Shown: one piece after another, positions 20,592-28,878 of the stretch | Layout: each line of letters begins with the position of its first letter | How positions within the stretch are numbered: position 1 is the stretch's first letter | Origin: Reyranella massiliensis 521 | GTDB lineage: Bacteria; Pseudomonadota; Alphaproteobacteria; Reyranellales; Reyranellaceae | Direction: 5' to 3' | Length of the DNA stretch: 64,000 nucleotides | NCBI RefSeq assembly: GCF_000312425.1 | Contig: NZ_HE997181.1 | Coordinates: 2,799,675 to 2,863,674 of the forward strand | Translations under genes and position numbers: made by a program | The notes under the pieces: generated by a model | Databases searched by the model: none | What the model was told of the DNA's origin: nothing | Seen by the model: only the letters and a program-made list of their open reading frames with translations

Positions 20592-21527
20592 CTACCGCGC
20601 GCCGGCCGCCTCGACGGCGGGCCGGGTCGGCGGCCGCTGCGCAGCCTCGACCACCATGTTCTTCATGGCCTTCTGCAGCTTGTCGAAGGCGCGCACCTCG
20701 ATCTGGCGCACGCGCTCGCGGCTGATGCCGTACTTGGAGCTCAGGTCCTCGAGCGTCTTGGGCTCGTCGACCAGACGGCGCTCCACGATGATGTGGCGCT
20801 CGCGGTCGGTGAGCTGCTTCAGAGCCGCGGCCAGCATGTGCTTGCGCTGGTTCAGCTCCTGGCTCTCGCCGAGGCGCGCTTCCTGGTTGGGCGAGTCATC
20901 GACCAGCCAGTCCTGCCACTCCATGTCGCCTTCCGCCTTCACCGGGGCGTTGAGCGACGAGTCCGGGGCGGCGAGGCGGCGGTTCATGTTCACCACCTCC
21001 TCCTCGGGCACGCCGAGGCGGGTGGCGATCTTCGTCACCTGCTCGGGCGACAGGTCGCCCTCCTCGATGGCCTGCATCTGGCCCTTCAGCTTGCGCAGGT
21101 TGAAGAACAGCTTCTTCTGCGCCGCCGTCGTACCCATCTTCACCAGCGACCAGCTGTGCAGGATGTATTCCTGGATCGAGGCACGGATCCACCACATGGC
21201 ATAGGTGGCCAGGCGGAAGCCGCGGTCCGGATCGAACCGCTTGACCGCCTGCATCATGCCGACATTGCCCTCGGAGATCAGCTCGGCCACCGGCAGGCCG
21301 TAGCCGCGATAGCCCATGGCGATCTTGGCGACGAGACGCAGATGACTTGTGACGAGCTTATGGGCGGCTTTCGAATCGCCGTGCTCGCGCCAGCGCTTGG
21401 CCAGCATGAATTCTTCCTGGGGCTCCAGCAGCGGAAACTTCCGAATCTCAGACAGGTACCGGCTGAGATTGCCCTCGGGCGTCAGCGAAGACGGCAGGGC
21501 GGGAAGGTTAGCAGTGGCTGCACTCAT
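20592..21527 (-). CDS. rpoH: RNA polymerase heat-shock sigma factor (sigma-32 type)
   Basis: 311-residue group 3 sigma factor. Region 2 shows the RpoH-type sequence RLVAKIAMGYRGYGLPVAEL, then DPDRGFRLATYAMWWIRASI (2.3-2.4). The RpoH box is QKKLFFNLRKLK, and region 4 ends in a helix-turn-helix (YGISRERVRQIE). It directs RNA polymerase to heat-shock promoters. The ATG at 21527 follows AGGGGAG. It lies downstream of rluD on the same strand, an arrangement I recall from other alphaproteobacteria, but it has its own probable promoter overlapped by a palindrome (see 21599-21633). Confidence 0.93.
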   Translation of the reverse strand: MSAATANLPALPSSLTPEGNLSRYLSEIRKFPLLEPQEEFMLAKRWREHGDSKAAHKLVTSHLRLVAKIAMGYRGYGLPVAELISEGNVGMMQAVKRFDPDRGFRLATYAMWWIRASIQEYILHSWSLVKMGTTAAQKKLFFNLRKLKGQMQAIEEGDLSPEQVTKIATRLGVPEEEVVNMNRRLAAPDSSLNAPVKAEGDMEWQDWLVDDSPNQEARLGESQELNQRKHMLAAALKQLTDRERHIIVERRLVDEPKTLEDLSSKYGISRERVRQIEVRAFDKLQKAMKNMVVEAAQRPPTRPAVEAAGAR

Positions 21528-21598
21528 GGCTACTCCCCCTTTCATAGGCAGTACGGTCGGTGAACGAGCATTTAGCACTCTCGTCCCCCGACTGCTAA

Positions 21599-21633
21599 AT
21601 CCGACTATATTAGTCGGATAGCTCCTCGGTCAA
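21599..21633 (-). promoter_or_regulatory. rpoH promoter with operator-like palindrome
   Basis: On the minus strand TTGACC (21633-21628), a 17-base spacer and ATATAG (21610-21605) form a sigma-70-type promoter about 80 bases before the rpoH start. A perfect 21-base palindrome with arms ATCCGACTA and TAGTCGGAT (21599-21619) covers the -10 element, and a second TAAATCCGACTA half-site lies at 21636-21647. The overlap suggests a repressor or regulator site; the binding protein is unknown. Confidence 0.6.
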
Positions 21634-21668
21634 TCTAAATCCGACTAATCCACTCGGACTTTGGGGAT

Positions 21669-22643
21669 TTACTTAACGCTGTTCAGTGATTGCACCAACT
21701 TGCTGAAATCTTGAGGCAATTCTGTGGCGAAGCGCATTTCCTCGCCGGTCGTAGGATGTCGGAATTCCAGGACAGCCGCATGGAGCGCCTGTCTCGCGAA
21801 ATCCACCAACGCAGCGGGCGCCTTCGCGTTGCGGCTCTTGCGGCCATAGACTGGATCGCCGACGACCGGGCAGCCGAGGTGGGCCAAGTGCACGCGAACT
21901 TGATGAGTGCGGCCCGTCCCCAGCCTGGCCCCGACCAGGCTGGCGATCGGATGGAGGGGCGGGCCGAAGCGCTTCTCGATCCAGTAGTCGGTGATGGCAT
22001 TGCGGCCGCTGCTCTTGCGGACCGCCATGCGCTTGCGGTCCACGGGGTGGCGGCCGATGGCCGCCTCGACCCTGCCCCGGTCGGCCTTGGGGGCGCCCCA
22101 GACCAGCGCCTGATAGATGCGCGTGAGGTCGTGGGCGGCAAAGAGTTTCGAGAGAGCCACATGGGTGCGGTCGTTCTTGGCCACCACCATGACGCCCGAC
22201 GTATCCTTGTCGAGCCGATGCACGATCCCTGGCCGACGCACGCCGCCAATGCCCGAGAGGCTGTTCCCGCAATGGGCCAGCAGGGCATTCACCAGGGTAC
22301 TGTCCGGGTTGCCCGGCGCCGGATGGACCACCATCCCTGCCGGCTTGTTCAGGACCAGCAGGTCCCCGTCCTCGTAAAGGATGTCGAGCGCCAGCGCCTG
22401 AGGCACCGGCTCCGCCGGTTCGGGCTCCGGAATATCGACCTCGAAACGCTCGCCCGTTTTGACCTTGCGGGACGGCTCTTCTATCGTCTGCCCTCCCGCC
22501 AGCGCTACCCGGCGGCCCTCGATCAGCGCCTTTACGCGGCTTCGCGTGAGGGCCGGCAAGGCAGCCGCCAGCGCGCGGTCCAGCCGCTCGCCGGCAGCAC
22601 TCTCGTCGATGGTCACGAAGTGGCGCCCCGCGTTGATCGTCAC
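21669..22643 (-). CDS. rluD: Ribosomal large-subunit pseudouridine synthase, RluD family
   Basis: Converts uridines of 23S rRNA to pseudouridine. It has an N-terminal S4-like RNA-binding region (RLDRALAAALPALTRSRVKAL) and the RluA/RluD catalytic motif GIVHRLDKDTSGVMVVAK, whose D is the nucleophile; the H-x-x-H-L region is GRTHQVRVHLAHLG. About 324 residues with a GTG start at 22643, which avoids overlap with the divergent gene at 22664; a longer GTG start at 22691 is possible. rpoH follows on the same strand. Confidence 0.9.
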   Translation of the reverse strand: MTINAGRHFVTIDESAAGERLDRALAAALPALTRSRVKALIEGRRVALAGGQTIEEPSRKVKTGERFEVDIPEPEPAEPVPQALALDILYEDGDLLVLNKPAGMVVHPAPGNPDSTLVNALLAHCGNSLSGIGGVRRPGIVHRLDKDTSGVMVVAKNDRTHVALSKLFAAHDLTRIYQALVWGAPKADRGRVEAAIGRHPVDRKRMAVRKSSGRNAITDYWIEKRFGPPLHPIASLVGARLGTGRTHQVRVHLAHLGCPVVGDPVYGRKSRNAKAPAALVDFARQALHAAVLEFRHPTTGEEMRFATELPQDFSKLVQSLNSVK

Positions 22644-22663
22644 GTGTCGCTCATGGAGTTGTC

Positions 22664-23005
22664 TTGGCGTCCCCTGCTCGGGCCTCTGCACCGATTTGGC
22701 TGAAGGTGCTGGTTATCTCGATGGGCCTGCTGATCGTAGCGGGCTTCGTTGTCATCGTGGCCGAAATCGGCCGGCGCATCTCTACGCCCAACGCCGCAGG
22801 TTCGCCAGCGCCGGCCCCCGGCACGAGATTCACCGAACGCATCGCGCTGCCGTCCGGCGCGCGCGTCGTGTCGATGAACGCGGCGGGCGACCGGCTGATC
22901 GTCCATGTCGAGACGCAGGGCGGCCCCTCCGCCGCCTATATCGTCGATCCGCGCAACGGCGCCCTGCTGGGCACTGTCGAGTTCCCCCCCGCCGCCGGCC
23001 GGTAG
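22664..23005 (+). CDS. Single-pass membrane protein of DUF6476 type
   Basis: 113 residues with one transmembrane helix at about 12-34 (WLKVLVISMGLLIVAGFVV) and a periplasmic tail that looks like a beta-rich unit (SMNAAGDRLIVHVETQGG). It starts at TTG with GGAG five bases upstream; no ATG is available in frame before the helix. Short proteins of this plan (DUF6476) occur next to rluD in alphaproteobacteria; the function is unknown. The next gene follows after two bases, suggesting an operon to 26793. Confidence 0.65.
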   Translation: MASPARASAPIWLKVLVISMGLLIVAGFVVIVAEIGRRISTPNAAGSPAPAPGTRFTERIALPSGARVVSMNAAGDRLIVHVETQGGPSAAYIVDPRNGALLGTVEFPPAAGR

Positions 23006-23007
23006 CG

Positions 23008-23436
23008 ATGTTCGACCACCTGTCGATCACCACGACCGATCTCGACCGCGCGCAATCGTTCTACGACGCGGTGCTGGCGCCGCTGGGCGTGCCGCGGGTC
23101 AACCGCCGCGAGCGGTCGGTGGGCTATGGCGAACGGCCCGACGCCGATGGCGGCCCCTGCTACCTTTCGATCTATCTCAACACCGACCTCGACACGGGCG
23201 TGGTGGCGGACAATCGCCACTGGTGCTTCCGGGCGCCCAGCCGGGCCGCCGTCCGCGCCTTCCATCGCGCTGCGCTCGCCCAAGGCGGAACCGACGACGG
23301 CCCGCCCGGCCTTCGCGCGATCTACAGTCCCGACTACTACGCAGCATTCGTACGCGATCCCGACGGCAACCGCCTCGAGGCCGTGACGCGCCAGCCCGAA
23401 CAACAAGGGCCTGAGAAACGGGGACTTGGGGAATGA
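23008..23436 (+). CDS. VOC-superfamily (glyoxalase/dioxygenase fold) protein
   Basis: 142 residues, with MFDHLSITTTDLDRAQSFYDAVLAPLG at the start, the usual first beta-alpha-beta module with a metal-ligand His (H4), and FVRDPDGNRLEAV near the end carrying the second-module Glu. Proteins of this shape include lactoylglutathione lyase-like enzymes and resistance proteins; nothing here picks one. It overlaps the threonine aldolase start by four bases (ATGA), so the two are translationally coupled. Confidence 0.8.
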   Translation: MFDHLSITTTDLDRAQSFYDAVLAPLGVPRVNRRERSVGYGERPDADGGPCYLSIYLNTDLDTGVVADNRHWCFRAPSRAAVRAFHRAALAQGGTDDGPPGLRAIYSPDYYAAFVRDPDGNRLEAVTRQPEQQGPEKRGLGE

Positions 23437-24479
23437 GCATGAACTTTCGCAGCGATAACGAAGTCGGCGCGCATCCCGACATTCTCGAAGCGGTCAAACG
23501 CGCCTTCACCTCCGGCACCGCGCCGTCCTACGGCGCCGACGAATGGACGCACAAAGTGGAGAGGCGTCTGCGCGAGATCTTCGAGAAGCCCGACCTGCTG
23601 GCCTTCCCGGTGGCTACGGGCACGGCAGCGAACGTGCTGGCGCTGTCCTGCTGCACGCCGTCCTGGGGCTCGATCTACTGCCACCCCGAGGCGCATATCG
23701 TGGTCGACGAGGCCAATGCGCCGGAGTTCTTCACCTCGGGCGCCAAGCTCGCCCCCATTCCCGGCCCGGCCGGCAAGATGGACCAGAAGAAGCTCGCCGA
23801 GGCGCTGGCCCAGCCGGTCTACGGTGTCGTCCACCACCCTCAGCCCGCGGCCGTCAGCATCACGCAGGCGACGGAATGCGGCACGGTCTACGATCCCGAC
23901 GAGATCGTCTCGATCGCCACCACCGCGCACCGCCACGGGCTCCGGCTGCACATGGACGGCGCGCGCTTCGCCAATGCGCTCTCCTATGTCGGCTGCTCCG
24001 CCGCCGAGATGTCGTGGCGCGCGGGCGTCGACGTGTTGAGCTTCGGCGCGACCAAGAACGGCGCGCTGGCGGCCGAGGCCGTGGTCTTCTTTGAGCCGGA
24101 ACTGGCGCGCGAATTCGAGTTCCGCCGCAAGCGCGGCGGCCACCTCTTCTCCAAGATGCGCTTCCTCTCCGCCCAGCTCGACGCCTATCTCTCCGACGGG
24201 CTGTGGCTCAGCAACGCCCGCCATGCGAACACGATGGCGCGCCGCCTCGTTGCCGGCCTCACGACCATGAAGGGCACACAGCTCCTCTACCCGGTCGACG
24301 CCAACGAGATCTTCGTCATCCTGCCCTCGCGCATGCATGATGCGCTGCAGGACGCGGGCGCGCAGTATCACCCCTGGCCGTCGGACCGGCCGGGCGAGCG
24401 TGCCTTCCGTCTCGTCACGGCCTTCGACACCGATGCCGACGACGTCGACAAGTTCCTGTCCATTGCCAAGGCTGCCTGA
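23433..24479 (+). CDS. ltaE: Low-specificity L-threonine aldolase
   Basis: PLP enzyme that splits threonine or allo-threonine into glycine and acetaldehyde. 348 residues beginning MNFRSDNEVGAHP, with FPVATGTAANVLA (cofactor phosphate cup), LHMDGARFANA (Asp to the pyridine nitrogen) and K208 in SFGATKNGALAAE as the Schiff-base lysine. The ATG overlaps the previous stop. A second ATG six bases later is an alternative start. Confidence 0.88.
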   Translation: MSMNFRSDNEVGAHPDILEAVKRAFTSGTAPSYGADEWTHKVERRLREIFEKPDLLAFPVATGTAANVLALSCCTPSWGSIYCHPEAHIVVDEANAPEFFTSGAKLAPIPGPAGKMDQKKLAEALAQPVYGVVHHPQPAAVSITQATECGTVYDPDEIVSIATTAHRHGLRLHMDGARFANALSYVGCSAAEMSWRAGVDVLSFGATKNGALAAEAVVFFEPELAREFEFRRKRGGHLFSKMRFLSAQLDAYLSDGLWLSNARHANTMARRLVAGLTTMKGTQLLYPVDANEIFVILPSRMHDALQDAGAQYHPWPSDRPGERAFRLVTAFDTDADDVDKFLSIAKAA

Positions 24480-24492
24480 GAGTACAGTTCCC

Positions 24493-26793
24493 ATGACCCA
24501 CCAGCGCACGCTCACCGCCGCCCATTGGGGCGTCTACGAAGTCGAATACGACGACGCCGGCAACGCCACGAAGCTGCACCCCTTCTCCAAGGACCCGGAC
24601 CCCTCGCCCATCGGCCTGCACATGCTGTCCGACGAGGTGTCCCGGCTGCGCGTGCTGCGTCCGTCGATCCGCAAGAGCTGGCTGGAGAAAGGCCCCGGCG
24701 CCAATCCCGAGCTGCGCGGCCAGGAGCCGTTCGTCGAAGTGCCGTGGGACGAGGCGCTCGATCTCCTCGCCGGCGAACTGAAGCGCGTGAAGGAGACCTA
24801 TTCAAACCGCGCGATCTTCGGCGGCTCCTACGGCTGGTCGAGCGCCGGCCGCTTCCACCACGCGCAGAGCCAGGTGAAGCGCTTCCTCAACTGCTACGGC
24901 GGCTTCGTGCGCCACCAGGATTCCTACAGCCTGGGAGCTGCGCGCGTGCTGATGCCGCACATCGTGGCCAGCATGGAAGAGCTGATGGCCATGCATACGC
25001 GCTGGGACGTGCTGGCCAAGGAGTGCAAGCTCTTCGTGACCTTCGGCGGCGTGCCGCACAAGAACGCGCAGATCAATGCCGGCGGCGCCACGCTGCATCA
25101 CGTGAAGGGCGGCCTCTACGCCATGCGCGAAGCGGGCGTGCGCTTCGTCAACGTGACGCCGACCGCCGAAGACCTCGACAATGGCGGCGACGTCGAATGG
25201 CTGGCCATCCGGCCCAACACCGACGCCGCCCTGATGCTGGCGCTCTGCCACACCCTGCTGGCCGAGAACCTGCACGACCGCGCCTTCCTCGACCGCTACA
25301 CGGTGGGCTTCGACAAGTTCGCCGCGACGCTCAAGGGCAAGGACGCGGCGTGGGCCGAGAAGATCACCGGCATTCCGGCACACCGCATCGTCTCGCTCGC
25401 CCGCGAGATGGCCGCGACGCGCACGATGCTCTCCATCGGCTGGTCGCTGCAGCGCAGCCATCACGGCGAGCAGCCTTTCTGGGCGCTGGTGACGCTCGCC
25501 TGCATGCTGGGCCAGATCGGCCTGCCGGGCGGCGGCTTCGGCGTGGGCTACGGCCCCGTCAACCTGATGGGCAGCCCGCATCCGCGCTACTCCGGCCCGA
25601 CCCTGCCGCAAGGCAAGAACCCGGTGCCGGACTTCATCCCCGTCGCGCGCTTCACCGACATGTTGCTGCATCCCGGCGAGCGCTTCGACTACAACGGCCG
25701 GAGCCACGTCTATCCCGACATCCGTCTGGTCTACTGGGCGGGCGGCAACCCCTATCATCACCACCAGGACCTCAACCGCCTGCGTCAGGCATGGCGCAAG
25801 CCGGACACGATCGTGTTCCACGAGCAGTTCTGGACGCCGGCCGCCAAGATGGCCGACGTCGTGCTGCCCGCGACCACCAGCCTGGAACGCGACGATATCG
25901 GCTACGGCACGCGCGAGCCCTATGTCATCGCCATGAAGAAAGCGCGCGAGCCCTTGGGTGAATCACGCAACGACTACGACATCTTCAACGCGCTGGCCGA
26001 GCGGCTGGGCGTCGGCGAAGCGCATTCCGAAGGTCGCAAGACAACGCAGGAATGGCTTTCGCACCTCTACGAAGAAGCGCGCGTGAAATCGGCCAAGGCC
26101 GGCGTCACCCTGCCGCCCTACGCGGAGTTCTGGGAAGCCGGCATCGCCGAAGCCAGGGGCGAGAGCCGCGACCCGGTGATGCTCGCCGCCTTCCGCGCCG
26201 ATCCCGAGAAGAACAAGCTCAAGACGCCATCGGGCAAGTTCGAGATCTTCTCCGAGACCATCGCAAGCTTCGGCTACGACGACTGCCCCGGCCACGCAAC
26301 CTGGCTGGAGCCCATCGAATGGCTGGGCGCCAAGACGGCCGAGCGCTATCCGCTGCACATGCTGTCAGACCAGCCGGCCGACAAGCTGCACAGCCAGCTC
26401 GACCACAGCCCGCACGCCAAGGCGACCAAGATCAAGGGACGCCAGCCCATCACCCTGCATCCCGACGATGCGACGGCGCGCGGCATCGCCGCCGGCGACC
26501 TGGTGCGCGTGTTCAACGACCGCGGCGCCTGCCTGGCGGCCGCCCGCGTGAGCGACCGCATCCGCCGCGGCGTGGTGCGGCTCTCGACCGGCGCGTGGTT
26601 CGATCCGGCCGATGCCGGCTCCAACCGGCCGCTTGAGAAGCACGGCAACCCCAACGCGCTCACCCTCGATATCGGCGCCTCGAAGCTCAGCCAGGGCTGC
26701 ATCGCCCAAACCTGCCTGGTCGAGATCGAGCGGTTCGATGGGCCAGCGCCGGCGGTAACGGCCCACCAACCGCCGACGTTCGCCGGGCGTTGA
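24493..26793 (+). CDS. Cytoplasmic molybdopterin oxidoreductase, biotin/DMSO/TMAO reductase-like (BisC family)
   Basis: 766 residues of the DMSO-reductase family. There is no N-terminal 4Fe-4S cysteine motif and no Tat signal, as in cytoplasmic BisC. The probable Mo-ligand serine lies in GGSYGWSSAGRFHHAQSQ (about residue 114-131). Further pterin-binding landmarks are PNTDAALMLALCHTLL, GWSLQRSHHGEQPFW, HEQFWTPAAKMADVVLPA and the C-terminal HSQLDHSPHAKA domain. Substrate not determinable: S- or N-oxides are typical. It follows ltaE by 13 bases, so it probably belongs to the same operon. Confidence 0.85.
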   Translation: MTHQRTLTAAHWGVYEVEYDDAGNATKLHPFSKDPDPSPIGLHMLSDEVSRLRVLRPSIRKSWLEKGPGANPELRGQEPFVEVPWDEALDLLAGELKRVKETYSNRAIFGGSYGWSSAGRFHHAQSQVKRFLNCYGGFVRHQDSYSLGAARVLMPHIVASMEELMAMHTRWDVLAKECKLFVTFGGVPHKNAQINAGGATLHHVKGGLYAMREAGVRFVNVTPTAEDLDNGGDVEWLAIRPNTDAALMLALCHTLLAENLHDRAFLDRYTVGFDKFAATLKGKDAAWAEKITGIPAHRIVSLAREMAATRTMLSIGWSLQRSHHGEQPFWALVTLACMLGQIGLPGGGFGVGYGPVNLMGSPHPRYSGPTLPQGKNPVPDFIPVARFTDMLLHPGERFDYNGRSHVYPDIRLVYWAGGNPYHHHQDLNRLRQAWRKPDTIVFHEQFWTPAAKMADVVLPATTSLERDDIGYGTREPYVIAMKKAREPLGESRNDYDIFNALAERLGVGEAHSEGRKTTQEWLSHLYEEARVKSAKAGVTLPPYAEFWEAGIAEARGESRDPVMLAAFRADPEKNKLKTPSGKFEIFSETIASFGYDDCPGHATWLEPIEWLGAKTAERYPLHMLSDQPADKLHSQLDHSPHAKATKIKGRQPITLHPDDATARGIAAGDLVRVFNDRGACLAAARVSDRIRRGVVRLSTGAWFDPADAGSNRPLEKHGNPNALTLDIGASKLSQGCIAQTCLVEIERFDGPAPAVTAHQPPTFAGR

Positions 26794-26809
26794 CGGCGTT
26801 ACGCCGTCA
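26791..26809. terminator. Hairpin between convergent genes
   Basis: TGACGGCG (26791-26798), a TTA loop, CGCCGTCA (26802-26809): eight perfect pairs beginning in the stop codon of the molybdoenzyme gene. There is no T-run, so its role as terminator is uncertain. Confidence 0.4.
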
Positions 26810-28510
26810 GGAACTGCGCACGAGGCGGCCGGGCAATGCGCCGGTCGGCTCGCCGTTGCGATAGACGATCTCGCCCGAGACGATGGTAGCGTCGAAGCCG
26901 TCGGTGCGCTGGACCAGACGCTTGCCGCCGGCCGGAAGGTCGTAGGCGATCTCGGGCCGCCGCAGCCGCATGTTGTCGTAATCCAGCACGTTGATGTCGG
27001 CTTTCAGGCCAGGCCTGAGCAGGCCGCGGTCGCGCAGGCCCATCTCGACCGCATTGTCGGCGGTCAGGCGCTTGATGCCCCACGCGACGGGAAACAGCGA
27101 ACCGCGCCGGCGGTCGCGCGTCCAATGGGTCAGCGTGTAGCTGGTCGCGGTGGCGTCGCACATGATGCCGACATGGGCGCCGCCGTCGCCGAGCCCGATC
27201 AGGCTGTTGGGCGCGGCCAGCATCTCTCCCACCACGTCGAGATTGCCCGCCGCGTAGTTCGTCACCGGCAGATAGAGGATGCCCCGGCCGTCGCGCTCCA
27301 TCAGCAGGTCGTAGGCGACCTCGTCGGGCGAACGGCCTTCGCAGGCCGCGCGGGCGGCGACGCTCTGGTCGGCCGCGGGCTCGTAGTCCGGCGGATCGCC
27401 GAACGGAAACATGCGCTTCCAGCGTTCGACGCGGCGGGAGGCGTATTCGGACTCGTCGATGGAATCGGCCACCACCCGGGCGCGGAACTCCGGCTGGCGC
27501 AGCAACGCCACGCGTTCGGCGAAGGGAAGATGGGCGATCTTCTTGTAGGTCGGCCGGCCGCTGAACGGGTTCTGCGACAGCTCGAAACCCAGGAGCACGC
27601 TGGTCGGCCGCGAGCGGATTTGCGCGGTGAGGCGCAGGCCCTCGGCGTTGGCCCGGTCGATCTCGCCCATCAGCTCGCGCCAGCCATTGGGACGCGCATC
27701 CGACTGGATCATCGTGATGGTGACGGGACGGCCCGACTCGCGCGCCAGCCGCCGGAACAGGCCGATCTCGCCCTGCTGGTCCTCGAAGTCCGACACGATC
27801 TGCAGCCAGCCCGAGCCCACCGAGCGCATCGCCTGCGCGATGGCCGTCAACTCCGCTTCCTCGGCGCGCAGGGTCGGGATGTGCCGTCCATCGGCCGCGC
27901 GATGATTGAGCGTGCGCGAGGTCGAGAAGCCGAAGGCGCCGGCGCGCAGGCCCTCGACCGTCAGTTCGGCCATGCGCCGGCGGTCCTGTTCGGTGGCCGG
28001 TTCGCGGTTGGCGCCGCGCTCGCCCATCACATAGACGCGCAACGCGGCATGCGGCACCTGGGTGGCGACATCGGCGTCGTAGGAGCGCGCAGCCAGCGCA
28101 TCGAGGAAGTCCGGGAAGCTGTGCCAGTTCCACGGCAGCCCTTCGGACAGCACGACCTCGGGAATGTCCTCCACCCCTTCCATCAGGTTGATCAGCAGAT
28201 CGTGCTGATCGGCATGGCAGGGCGCGAAGCCCACGCCGCAATTGCCGAGCAGGACGGTCGTCACGCCGTTCCAGGTCGACGGCGAGAGCCGATGGCTCCA
28301 GGTCGCCTGCGCGTCGTAATGCGTGTGCACGTCGACGAAGCCCGGCGTGACCAGCTTGCCGCGCGCGTTGATCTCCTCGGTCCCCTTGGGGAGGTTCTTG
28401 CCGATCGCGGCAATCCTGCCGTCGGCGATGGCGAGGTCTGCTTCGTAGGGATCGTTCCCCGACCCGTCGACGATGGTGCCGTTGCGAATCACCAAACTGG
28501 GAAGCGACAT
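26807..28510 (-). CDS. N-acyl-D-amino-acid deacylase family amidohydrolase
   Basis: 567 residues of the metal-dependent amidohydrolase fold: GKLVTPGFVDVHTHYDAQ supplies the first metal His pair (HTH), GNCGVGFAP is typical of D-aminoacylases, and LIGLGDGGAHVGIMCD carries the late catalytic Asp. These enzymes release D-amino acids from N-acyl forms; related members act on dihydropyrimidine-like amides. The ATG at 28510 follows GGAGTAGCAGC. The gene is divergent from hemP. Confidence 0.85.
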   Translation of the reverse strand: MSLPSLVIRNGTIVDGSGNDPYEADLAIADGRIAAIGKNLPKGTEEINARGKLVTPGFVDVHTHYDAQATWSHRLSPSTWNGVTTVLLGNCGVGFAPCHADQHDLLINLMEGVEDIPEVVLSEGLPWNWHSFPDFLDALAARSYDADVATQVPHAALRVYVMGERGANREPATEQDRRRMAELTVEGLRAGAFGFSTSRTLNHRAADGRHIPTLRAEEAELTAIAQAMRSVGSGWLQIVSDFEDQQGEIGLFRRLARESGRPVTITMIQSDARPNGWRELMGEIDRANAEGLRLTAQIRSRPTSVLLGFELSQNPFSGRPTYKKIAHLPFAERVALLRQPEFRARVVADSIDESEYASRRVERWKRMFPFGDPPDYEPAADQSVAARAACEGRSPDEVAYDLLMERDGRGILYLPVTNYAAGNLDVVGEMLAAPNSLIGLGDGGAHVGIMCDATATSYTLTHWTRDRRRGSLFPVAWGIKRLTADNAVEMGLRDRGLLRPGLKADINVLDYDNMRLRRPEIAYDLPAGGKRLVQRTDGFDATIVSGEIVYRNGEPTGALPGRLVRSS

Positions 28511-28583
28511 GCTGCTACTCCGGGACGCGGCGCGCAGGGTGCCAGCCGACCGTCTGACGGACAAGCAGGCGGGTCCTTGGGCA

Positions 28584-28626
28584 TTGACAAAGCGGGCATT
28601 TAATCTGCAAATGAGAGTGAGTTGCA
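28584..28626 (+). promoter_or_regulatory. hemP promoter with Fur-like box
   Basis: TTGACA (28584-28589) and GCAAAT 17 bases on form a plausible promoter. The overlapping sequence TGAGAGT-G-AGTTGCA (28612-28626) fits the 7-1-7 Fur pattern TGATAAT-n-ATTATCA at nine of fourteen positions. It lies 20 bases before the hemP start, where iron repression would be expected. Confidence 0.5.
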
Positions 28627-28646
28627 TTTGTAAGGGTGAGGCGACC

Positions 28647-28832
28647 ATGGATCAGATCGTGCAATTGCATCCCGCCGCGGAGACGACCGCGCGCGGCAAG
28701 CCGGACCGCGACGTGCCGAGCGTGGAGAGCAGCCAGCTCATGAGCGGCCGCCGCGAGCTACTCATTCGCCACGGCGCCAGCACCTACCGCCTGCGCGTCA
28801 CGGCGTCCGAGAAGCTGATCCTGACGAAGTAG
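28647..28832 (+). CDS. hemP: Hemin uptake protein HemP
   Basis: 61 residues. The C-terminal half (SGRRELLIRHGASTYRLRVT, then KLILTK) is the HemP signature. HemP proteins are small, iron-regulated and needed for full haem uptake or its control in several proteobacteria. It starts at ATG 28647 after AAGGGTGAGG. A Fur-like box overlaps its promoter. No haem receptor or transporter is adjacent; the AraC-type regulator downstream is convergent. Confidence 0.88.
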   Translation: MDQIVQLHPAAETTARGKPDRDVPSVESSQLMSGRRELLIRHGASTYRLRVTASEKLILTK

Positions 28833-28839
28833 GCAAGAT

Positions 28840-28869
28840 GCCCGGCGTGCAAGCGATTGCACGCCGGGC
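28840..28869. terminator. Strong bidirectional hairpin between hemP and the AraC gene
   Basis: GCCCGGCGTGCAA (28840-28852), loop GCGA, TTGCACGCCGGGC (28857-28869): thirteen perfect pairs between convergent genes. Neither side has a proper T-run. Confidence 0.6.
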
Positions 28870-28878
28870 TCCCTCCTC

